Origin: UMGS1279 sp045577695
Lineage (GTDB): Bacteria; Bacillota; Clostridia; Oscillospirales; Acutalibacteraceae
NCBI GenBank assembly: GCA_045577695.1
Contig: JAZNIW010000027.1
Location: 1-32,635, forward strand
DNA length: 32,635 nt
Direction of reading: 5' to 3'
Shown here piece by piece: positions 8,102-13,953 of the stretch (within the stretch, counting starts at the first letter, position 1; each line of letters begins with the position of its first letter). The translations under genes and the position numbers were made by a program. Below the pieces are notes generated by a model that was not told the origin of the DNA, did not search any database, and worked only from the letters and a program-made list of their open reading frames with translations.

Positions 8102-8893
8102 TTAAGCTTTCTCACTCTCTGCCATGCGAAGTTGCAATTTTTGATAATGCTCGCGGACTTCCAATGCTTTTCCGCAACTCATTTTCCCTTCGGGACAAGC
8201 ACCACAAACGCAAGGCGGCCCGGCTTTTTTAAACAAATTCGGCGCCACTTGCAACACCAAAGTCAGCATTTGTTCGGCTACATCGCGAATTTCCCACTGA
8301 GCTCGATGGCAACAGCGGTGATGGAAAAAGTTCATCAAACTTCTGGCATTGATGGTCATCACCATTTTGGTCTCACAAGCGTTCGGAAGAACAAAGCGTG
8401 CATCTTCGATTGCCTTTTTCTCTGCGGCGCGACGGGCGGCTTTTTCCTCCATACCGGCAGCAACATTTTCGGCCAGATAGCGTTCACTCAGTCGATCGGC
8501 CAAAGCGTGATATACCTCCTCCGCCGCCTGCATAGCGGCTTGATATTGGGCCAGAGCTTCCGCGTCTTGGGCAATCGCCGGCGGTGTAACGTAAGAAAAA
8601 TTTTTCTCCTTCACATAGCGTTGACTTTGCACCGAATAAGAAGCAATGCGGTGACGGGTAATTTGCGCCAACAAGGCACGCGAAACCCCCTCAATGCCAA
8701 AGGTAAAGGAAGCGTGTTCAATAGGACTTTCATGCCCGATTTCAGCCAACATTTCTACAAAAGAGGCAACTTTCTCATCGGTCAAGCCATCTTGAATGGT
8801 GGCAATCATCGAAGGGGAATAACAAAGTTTTGCCGCAGCGGCAACAGTACGTTCCGGCTCGGCCGTGTAGGTAAGTAAGGTAACCTTAGCCAA
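8102..8893 (-). CDS. thyX: Flavin-dependent thymidylate synthase ThyX
   Basis: ThyX makes dTMP from dUMP using methylene-THF, NADPH and FAD. The signature RHRIASYSVQSQR (80-92) fits the RHRxxSxxxxS motif. The N-terminus LLTYTAEPERTVAAAAKLCYS is typical of Firmicutes forms. TTG at 8893 is chosen as the start: AAAGGA lies about nine bases upstream, the protein then begins MAKVTLLTYT like relatives, and an alternative ATG at 8953 would sit only about five bases after the predicted transcription start. The C-terminus has a cysteine-rich CVCGACPEGKMSCG segment beyond the catalytic core. It is the first gene of the minus-strand run. Confidence 0.93.
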   Translation of the reverse strand: MAKVTLLTYTAEPERTVAAAAKLCYSPSMIATIQDGLTDEKVASFVEMLAEIGHESPIEHASFTFGIEGVSRALLAQITRHRIASYSVQSQRYVKEKNFSYVTPPAIAQDAEALAQYQAAMQAAEEVYHALADRLSERYLAENVAAGMEEKAARRAAEKKAIEDARFVLPNACETKMVMTINARSLMNFFHHRCCHRAQWEIRDVAEQMLTLVLQVAPNLFKKAGPPCVCGACPEGKMSCGKALEVREHYQKLQLRMAESEKA

Positions 8894-8964
8894 AAAACAA
8901 CATCCTTTCCTTTTGGCGGAAAACAAAACAGACAATAACAACCGCCATTTCAACGATTAATTCT

Positions 8965-8993
8965 ATTATAGCAAATCTTTCGTCACATATCAA
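8965..8993 (-). promoter_or_regulatory. Promoter of the thyX operon
   Basis: The minus strand has TTGATA (8993-8988), a 17-bp spacer and a perfect TATAAT (8970-8965). The expected start near 8958 leaves a leader of about 65 bases to the TTG start of thyX. Confidence 0.8.
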
Positions 8994-8997
8994 TTAT

Positions 8998-9020
8998 AAT
9001 TTGTTGACTTTTGTCAAATT
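8998..9020. promoter_or_regulatory. Palindromic site between the divergent thyX and prs promoters
   Basis: TTGAC (9004-9008), four T bases and GTCAA (9013-9017) form a palindrome, with an outer AATTTG (8998-9003) and CAAATT (9015-9020). It lies between the two divergent promoters and just upstream of the thyX -35. An operator is possible, but A/T-rich DNA gives such palindromes by chance. Confidence 0.3.
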
Positions 9021-9044
9021 TCAAAAAAATATATAAATTTCCCC

Positions 9045-9073
9045 TTTTCATTTGCAGGAAATTGTGATATGAT
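9045..9073 (+). promoter_or_regulatory. Likely promoter of the prs-like gene
   Basis: TTTTCA (9045-9050) matches the -35 consensus at four of six positions. A 17-bp spacer leads to TATGAT (9068-9073). The start would give a leader of about 60 bases before the ATG at 9142. Confidence 0.45.
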
Positions 9074-9141
9074 AAAGTTAGATTTTTACTTATGTCTTGA
9101 TGAAAGGTGTAAGCGGAACGAAATTGACGGAGGTTTCATTT

Positions 9142-10287
9142 ATGGCAACAATCACTTTTAAACACACCGCCTATGGCGACCTAGCTCTCATCAGTATGCG
9201 CGGGTGCGAAAATCTTTCTCAGAAAATTGACTATTACCTCACCCAATGGCGCGAAACACCCAAGGATTACTCCTTCGTAGTGCCGGCCGACTGTCCTCGC
9301 TTTGGCACCGGTGAAGGAAAGGCTGTTCTCCATCACACCGCCCGCGGGTTGGATGCTTATATCCTGTGTGACTGCTTCAACTACGGAGTTACCTACAAAA
9401 TGTACGGTCAAATCGTTCCAATGAGTCCGGATGACCATTTTCAAGACTTAAAACGCGTGATTGCCTCGTTGGGTGGAAAAGCCAGAAGAATCACCGTAAT
9501 TATGCCGATGCTCTACGAAGGCCGTCAACATCGTCGTACAGCCAGAGAATCGTTGGACTGTGCTTTAGCCTTGCAAGAACTTCAAAATATAGGCGTAACC
9601 AATTTGATTACCTTTGATGCCCATGACCCCCGCGTACAAAACGCCGTTCCCTTGGGCGGATTCGATAACGTTCAACCGACCTATCAAATGATTAAGGCAT
9701 TGGTTCGCCAATATCCCGATATTGAAATCAACCGCGAAAACACTATGATTGTTTCGCCCGACGAAGGTGGTATGAGTCGTTGCATCTACTATTCCTCGAT
9801 GTTGGGATTGGAACTCGGTATGTTCTACAAACGCCGCAATTATTCGGTGTTGGTCAACGGCCGCAATCCTATTGAAGCACACGAATTTTTAGGCAAAGAT
9901 ATTGAAGGAAAAGATTTAATTATTGTCGACGATATGATTTCCTCGGGCGATTCGATTTTGGATATCGCCTCAAAACTCAAAGAAAAAGGGGCCAACCGCA
10001 TCTTCGTTTTTACCACATTTGGGTTGTTTGTGGAAGGGCTCGACAACTTTGATGAATACTACAAAAAAGGTTTAATTGATAAGGTGTTCACCACCAACTT
10101 AATCTACACTCCAAAAGAACTACTCTCCCGCGAGTGGTACTGCAATGTTGATATGTCAAAATACATCGCCTACTTAATTGATAACCTTAATTATGATAAT
10201 TCCATCAGCACCCTACTTAACCCTGCCGACCGTATCACTGCCTTGATGGAAAAGCACAATGCCGCTTTGTCCATCAAAAAGAAATAA
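9142..10287 (+). CDS. prs: Ribose-phosphate pyrophosphokinase, long divergent form
   Basis: Prs makes PRPP from ribose 5-phosphate and ATP for nucleotide and amino acid synthesis. The 381-residue protein has the Prs layout: FDAHDPRVQNAVP (158-170, like the DLHxxQIQGFF region), VSPDEGGMSRC (204-214), the KRR of the flexible loop (230-232), and a PRPP-binding loop IIVDDMISSGDSILD (260-274). It is longer than the usual 310-320 residues, with extra sequence at both ends, and its PRPP loop differs from the common VDDMIDTAGT. The ATG at 9142 has GGAGG eight bases upstream; an upstream in-frame ATG at 9097 lacks this. It is divergent from thyX and ends at a strong terminator, so it forms a single-gene unit. 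Confidence 0.88.
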   Translation: MATITFKHTAYGDLALISMRGCENLSQKIDYYLTQWRETPKDYSFVVPADCPRFGTGEGKAVLHHTARGLDAYILCDCFNYGVTYKMYGQIVPMSPDDHFQDLKRVIASLGGKARRITVIMPMLYEGRQHRRTARESLDCALALQELQNIGVTNLITFDAHDPRVQNAVPLGGFDNVQPTYQMIKALVRQYPDIEINRENTMIVSPDEGGMSRCIYYSSMLGLELGMFYKRRNYSVLVNGRNPIEAHEFLGKDIEGKDLIIVDDMISSGDSILDIASKLKEKGANRIFVFTTFGLFVEGLDNFDEYYKKGLIDKVFTTNLIYTPKELLSREWYCNVDMSKYIAYLIDNLNYDNSISTLLNPADRITALMEKHNAALSIKKK

Positions 10288-10304
10288 TCCTCTTTCCATA
10301 AATT

Positions 10305-10342
10305 ATACCGCCCGCCTCACAAAAAAGGCGGGCGGTATTTTT
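10305..10342 (+). terminator. Intrinsic terminator after prs
   Basis: A perfect 13-bp stem (10305-10317 with 10326-10338, GC-rich CCGCCCGCC core) is followed by a T run to 10342. Confidence 0.9.
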
Positions 10343-10387
10343 CATTCAAAAAACAGTATATTTTCTATTCAAAAAATAGTATAATCC

Positions 10388-10416
10388 TTGACTTTTCGGC
10401 ACATTTGAGGTATGCT
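10388..10416 (+). promoter_or_regulatory. Promoter of the sugar transferase unit
   Basis: TTGACT (10388-10393), a 17-bp spacer and TATGCT (10411-10416). The leader to the ATG at 10502 is about 80 bases and holds a hairpin (10426-10454). Confidence 0.75.
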
Positions 10417-10425
10417 AATAAAAAT

Positions 10426-10454
10426 GGGAAAAGCCGAATATAATCGGCTTTCCC
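10426..10454 (+). other. Leader hairpin upstream of the sugar transferase gene
   Basis: GGGAAAAGCCGA (10426-10437) pairs with TCGGCTTTCCC (10444-10454), with one bulged base and a 6-nt loop. It would form at the very 5' end of the transcript. On the plus strand it is followed by A bases, not T, so it is not a plus-strand terminator. It could stabilise the mRNA end. On the minus strand it is followed by a T-rich stretch and might block antisense read-through. Confidence 0.5.
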
Positions 10455-10501
10455 AAAAACGGACGCCAAATGCATCGGCTGATTCTATCGAGGAGGGCTT
10501 T

Positions 10502-11902
10502 ATGGATATTTTAATGAAATTTCGTAAATCCATTATGCTCATCGTCAAATGTTTGATTATTGCATCAATGACCTTTGTTTTTATCGACTATTGGCAAGAG
10601 TTTTACCAGGCCGCTCTATTTAGCGACAAGGGTAACTATGTGGTTGTTTTCTCCTACTTGGTTATCCTACTGGTATTCAACACGCTCTACGACGGTTTTC
10701 GACTCGGCACTTTACGATTGCACGAGGTCATTTACAGCTTTTCACTTTCGATGCTATTTACCAATTTTGTAATGTATTTGATGCTATCCTTGATTGCCCG
10801 TGAACTGTTAACTCCTATCCCTCTATTATTCGCTGTTCTTTTGCAATTCATTATCATCCTGTTTGGTTGCTATGCCGGCAATACTATTTATTTTTGTCTT
10901 TATAAGGCGCGTCAGATTTGTGCCATTGTTCAGCCCGAAACCGATGGTTCCAACATTGTTGCAAAGATGAACAAAATTCATCAACGCTACCATATTAGTT
11001 GCGTTCTCACCAGTGACCTTCCGGTGGAGGAAATTTTAAGCAAGGCGGAACACTACGAAGCCGTTTTAATCGGCGATATTGAAAAATCCTTGCAGCATAT
11101 GGTATTGCAGTTTTGTTACAAAAACCGCAAGCGAATTTATATCCTTCCCTCCAGCAACGATATTATCATCAATAGTAGTTACCAAACCCAAATTTTCGAC
11201 AGTCCCCTCTTGGTCTGCCGCAATCAAGGTCTTACCATTGAGCAACAAATTTTAAAACGAATGTTGGACCTTTTGGTTTCGGGAATTGCTTTATTGATTA
11301 CCAGTCCCATTATGCTTATTATAGCCCTGTCCATCAAATGGTACGATGGTGGTCCGGTCTTTTTCAAGCAAAATCGCGTTACCAAAGACGGAAAGATTTT
11401 TAATGTACTAAAATTCCGTTCTATGATCGTGGATGCCGACCGTGTCAAACTGCGCAAGGCCACCACGGATGATGACCGCATTACCCCCATTGGCAAATTC
11501 ATCCGTCCCCTTCGTTTGGATGAACTTCCCCAACTGTTAAACATTTTGAAGGGTGATATGTCCTTGGTGGGTCCTCGTCCCGAACGCACCGAAAATGTCT
11601 ATGAATATACTCAAATGTTTCCGCAATTTGACCTGCGGCACCGCGTCAAGGGCGGCTTGACCGGATATGCTCAGATTTACGGAAAATATAACACTTCCCC
11701 CCGCGATAAGCTTAATATGGATTTGATTTATATCCAAAATTACTCCTTGTTGATGGATATAAAATTACTGATAATGACTATAAAAATCCTCTTTATGCGT
11801 GAAAGCACCGAAGGCTTTTCGGATGAAGATAGTCTCATCGGTAACAAGCCGGTTAGCACTTCGGAACAACAAACCAATCAGGAGGAAAATTCAAATGGAT
11901 AA
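10502..11902 (+). CDS. Polyprenyl-phosphate sugar-1-phosphate transferase (bacterial sugar transferase family)
   Basis: This 466-residue membrane enzyme should move a sugar phosphate from a nucleotide sugar to undecaprenyl phosphate, the first step of a surface polysaccharide or glycoprotein glycan. The N-terminal half has about four to five membrane segments (about 11-29, 45-61, 75-98, 104-130) and a nucleotide-fold-like middle region. The C-terminal catalytic domain starts near KRMLDLLVSGIALL (252) and contains NVLKFRSM, the catalytic dyad Asp340-Glu341 in RLDELPQ, and SLVGPRPER (354-362). GAGGAGG lies about five bases before ATG 10502; the longer frame from 10412 would start inside the -10 box. 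It overlaps the nucleotidyltransferase by eight bases. The exact sugar cannot be read from sequence. Confidence 0.92.
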   Translation: MDILMKFRKSIMLIVKCLIIASMTFVFIDYWQEFYQAALFSDKGNYVVVFSYLVILLVFNTLYDGFRLGTLRLHEVIYSFSLSMLFTNFVMYLMLSLIARELLTPIPLLFAVLLQFIIILFGCYAGNTIYFCLYKARQICAIVQPETDGSNIVAKMNKIHQRYHISCVLTSDLPVEEILSKAEHYEAVLIGDIEKSLQHMVLQFCYKNRKRIYILPSSNDIIINSSYQTQIFDSPLLVCRNQGLTIEQQILKRMLDLLVSGIALLITSPIMLIIALSIKWYDGGPVFFKQNRVTKDGKIFNVLKFRSMIVDADRVKLRKATTDDDRITPIGKFIRPLRLDELPQLLNILKGDMSLVGPRPERTENVYEYTQMFPQFDLRHRVKGGLTGYAQIYGKYNTSPRDKLNMDLIYIQNYSLLMDIKLLIMTIKILFMRESTEGFSDEDSLIGNKPVSTSEQQTNQEENSNG

Positions 11903-12779
11903 AACGAACACCACATTAATTGTTATGGCAGCCGGTATGGGCAGCCGTTTCGGCGGATTAAAACAGTTGGAACCGGTTGGTCAAAACGGAGAAGTTCTGC
12001 TGGATTATTCGGTTCACGATGCCGCCAAAGCCGGCTTTAATAAGGTTGTTTTTGTTATTAAAAGGGCTATTGAAAAAGATTTTCGCGAATTGGTAGGCAA
12101 ACGGATTGAAAACAAAATCGATGTCTCCTACGCCTTTCAAGAACTAGATAAACTCCCCGCCGGTTTTTCCGCACCGGCAGGGCGTGAAAAACCATGGGGT
12201 ACCGGTCACGCCGTGTTGTGTTGCAAAGATTTGGTAAACCAACCCTTTGCTGCCATCAATGCCGATGATTTTTACGGCGCCAATGCCTATCGCCAAATTA
12301 ACCAATATCTTTCAAAAGAAAAAAACAACTACTGTATGGTTGGCTTTCGCTTAAAAAATACCCTGACCGAAAACGGTACGGTATCGCGCGGGGTGTGCAA
12401 GACCGATGAAAACGGCCACCTCACCAACATCACCGAAATTACCAACATTATGGATTGTGCCTACGAAAACGCCGAAGGAAAACGGGTAATTTTGCCCCCC
12501 GACACTGTTGTTTCGATGAATATGTGGGGATTTCAACCCGACTTATTTGACTATTTAAAAAATGGGTTCCACGCCTTCTTAACCGAAAAAATAAACGTAC
12601 CAAAGTCAGAATTTTTCCTTCCCTTCCAAATTGATGAGCTTATCAAAAACAACCAAAAACAGGTACAGGTTCTAGTGGCTGAAGATAAATGGTATGGTAT
12701 GACCTACCAAGAGGATAAAGGAGCCCTCAAAGAAGCCATTTCAATGATGACCGAACAAGGTCTTTACGAAGGACTGTAA
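11895..12779 (+). CDS. Sugar nucleotidyltransferase (NTP_transferase family)
   Basis: This 294-residue cytoplasmic protein begins with the NTP_transferase motif AAGMGSRFGGLKQ (12-24), where the G-x-G-x-R-F turn binds the nucleotide. PWGTGHAVLCC and INADDFYG give the second base-binding region and the metal-binding aspartates. It is related to glucose-1-phosphate uridylyl- and thymidylyltransferases, but belongs to a common uncharacterised subgroup, so substrate and nucleotide are unknown. ATG at 11895 lies inside the 3' end of the sugar transferase gene (8-base overlap), with AGGAGG seven bases upstream. It may supply the activated sugar to its neighbour. Confidence 0.85.
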   Translation: MDKTNTTLIVMAAGMGSRFGGLKQLEPVGQNGEVLLDYSVHDAAKAGFNKVVFVIKRAIEKDFRELVGKRIENKIDVSYAFQELDKLPAGFSAPAGREKPWGTGHAVLCCKDLVNQPFAAINADDFYGANAYRQINQYLSKEKNNYCMVGFRLKNTLTENGTVSRGVCKTDENGHLTNITEITNIMDCAYENAEGKRVILPPDTVVSMNMWGFQPDLFDYLKNGFHAFLTEKINVPKSEFFLPFQIDELIKNNQKQVQVLVAEDKWYGMTYQEDKGALKEAISMMTEQGLYEGL

Positions 12780-12798
12780 ATATTCTTTTTCGATTTTT

Positions 12799-12829
12799 AC
12801 TCCCGCCTTAAAAAAGCGGGAGTTTTTTT
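12799..12829 (+). terminator. Intrinsic terminator after the nucleotidyltransferase
   Basis: ACTCCCGC (12799-12806) pairs with GCGGGAGT (12816-12823) and is followed by seven T bases. It separates the sugar transferase unit from the six-cysteine/rlmB unit. Confidence 0.9.
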
Positions 12830-12848
12830 GATTTATTTCATAAAAATG

Positions 12849-12877
12849 TAGAAATTTTGTCGAATCTGTGGTATGAT
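12849..12877 (+). promoter_or_regulatory. Promoter of the six-cysteine protein/rlmB unit
   Basis: TATGAT (12872-12877) is preceded at 17 bp by TAGAAA (12849-12854), a four-of-six match to the -35 consensus. It lies just after the preceding terminator and about 40 bases before the first start codon. Confidence 0.5.
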
Positions 12878-12917
12878 ATAAGTTGATATAAAATAGGTAT
12901 GAAGGAGGGCGTGTATT

Positions 12918-13133
12918 TTGGCAAAATCCATTTACAATAAAACCATTCAACCCTGTTGCGGTTACTGCGCCAACGCGCAATTAAGTCCCTCAATTAAATT
13001 GGTGTTTTGTAGGTTAAAAGGTCCCGTTTCTGAAGGAAACGTCTGCCGAAAATATCGGTATGACCCTCTCAAGCGTGTACCGAAAACCGATGCCGATTTA
13101 CCCCATTATTGCAAAGAAGATTTTATGCTTTAA
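12918..13133 (+). CDS. Small six-cysteine protein, function unknown
   Basis: This 71-residue protein is not one I can name. It starts at TTG 12918, with GGAGG nine bases upstream; no better start exists. It has six cysteines (13, 14, 17, 31, 43, 65) in the pattern CCxxC, then FC, then CRKYRYDPLKR, then YC near the end. There is no signal peptide or membrane segment. The spacing suggests a small zinc- or iron-sulfur-binding fold. It opens the unit and is followed 18 bases later by rlmB, so it is co-transcribed with a 23S rRNA methyltransferase and the degenerate P-type ATPase. A role in ribosome or metal handling is possible but not shown. Confidence 0.7.
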   Translation: MAKSIYNKTIQPCCGYCANAQLSPSIKLVFCRLKGPVSEGNVCRKYRYDPLKRVPKTDADLPHYCKEDFML

Positions 13134-13151
13134 ATTTTAGGAGGTTTTACT

Positions 13152-13913
13152 GTGCAGGAAAATCGACCCACGCTCTCTGCTGAAGAACGCGGCTTGGTCT
13201 TTGGTCGCAACACCGTTTTAGAAGCGCTTCGATCCGGTCGTGAAATTGACCGTGTTTACATTGTAAAAGGTTCTGCGGGCGGCTCTTTGGTTCCCATTTT
13301 GGAAAAATGCCGTGCCAAAAAAATCCCGATTAAAGAGGTGCCTCCGCAAAAATTAGATTTTATGTCGGGCAACGCTACCCATCAAGGCATTGTGGCTTCC
13401 GTCGCCGCAAAATCCTACTGTAGCTTGGAGGATATTATACAAGCGTGCGCCCAAAAAGATGGTGCGGGATTTGTAATTTTGTGTGATGGATTGGAAGACC
13501 CGCACAATTTAGGTGCCATTATCCGCACCGCCGAAGCTACCGGTGTTGATGGTGTGATTATTCCAAAGCACCGCAGTATTACGGTCAACGCAACCGTGGC
13601 AAAATCGGCCAGTGGTGCATTAGAATATGTGAATATTTGCAAGGTAACCAACATTTCAAAAGCCATTGATGTCCTAAAAGAAAACGGCTTTTGGGTTTAT
13701 GGTGCCGATATGGACGGTGAACCTTGGTTCCGTCCCGATTACACAGGCCCTACAGCCTTGGTGATCGGTTCGGAAGGAAATGGAATTAGCCGGTTGGTAA
13801 AGGAAAAGTGCGACGGTATTATTTCGATGCCGATGTCGGGCAAAATCAATTCCCTAAACGCTTCGGTTGCGGCCGGCGTTTTGATGTATGAAGTAGCCAA
13901 ACAACGTTTGTGA
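13152..13913 (+). CDS. rlmB: 23S rRNA (guanosine-2'-O)-methyltransferase RlmB (SpoU/TrmH family)
   Basis: The protein of 253 residues is a SPOUT-class RNA 2'-O-methyltransferase. The N-terminal substrate-binding domain starts at GLVFGRNTVLEAL (14-26). The knotted SAM-binding domain shows all three SpoU motifs: DPHNLGAIIRTAEATG (motif 1), ALVIGSEGNGIS (motif 2) and MPMSGKINSLNASVAAG (motif 3), each with its conserved Asn, Glu and Ser-Leu-Asn residues. RlmB methylates G2251 of 23S rRNA in Escherichia coli; some Firmicutes paralogues act on other RNA sites. GTG at 13152 is the start, with GGAGG eight bases upstream. It lies between the six-cysteine gene and the degenerate ATPase gene. Confidence 0.92.
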   Translation: MQENRPTLSAEERGLVFGRNTVLEALRSGREIDRVYIVKGSAGGSLVPILEKCRAKKIPIKEVPPQKLDFMSGNATHQGIVASVAAKSYCSLEDIIQACAQKDGAGFVILCDGLEDPHNLGAIIRTAEATGVDGVIIPKHRSITVNATVAKSASGALEYVNICKVTNISKAIDVLKENGFWVYGADMDGEPWFRPDYTGPTALVIGSEGNGISRLVKEKCDGIISMPMSGKINSLNASVAAGVLMYEVAKQRL

Positions 13914-13953
13914 AAAATAGATTGAATTGTAAAAAATAAAGGAAGGATATTTT

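Noticed and set aside
8132..8878. 248-codon frame opposite thyX
   Set aside because: It is the shadow of the well-conserved thyX; composition is rich in His, Phe and Arg, with no ribosome site.
8894..8953. Longer thyX starting at ATG 8953
   Set aside because: The promoter's -10 box ends at 8965, so this ATG would be almost leaderless, and the extra 20 residues are not family-like. TTG 8893 has a ribosome site.
9097..9141. prs start at ATG 9097
   Set aside because: Lacks a good ribosome site, while ATG 9142 has GGAGG eight bases upstream and a family-like N-terminus.
10412..10501. Longer sugar transferase start at 10412
   Set aside because: The ATG lies inside the promoter's -10 box and cannot be on the transcript; ATG 10502 has GAGGAGG.
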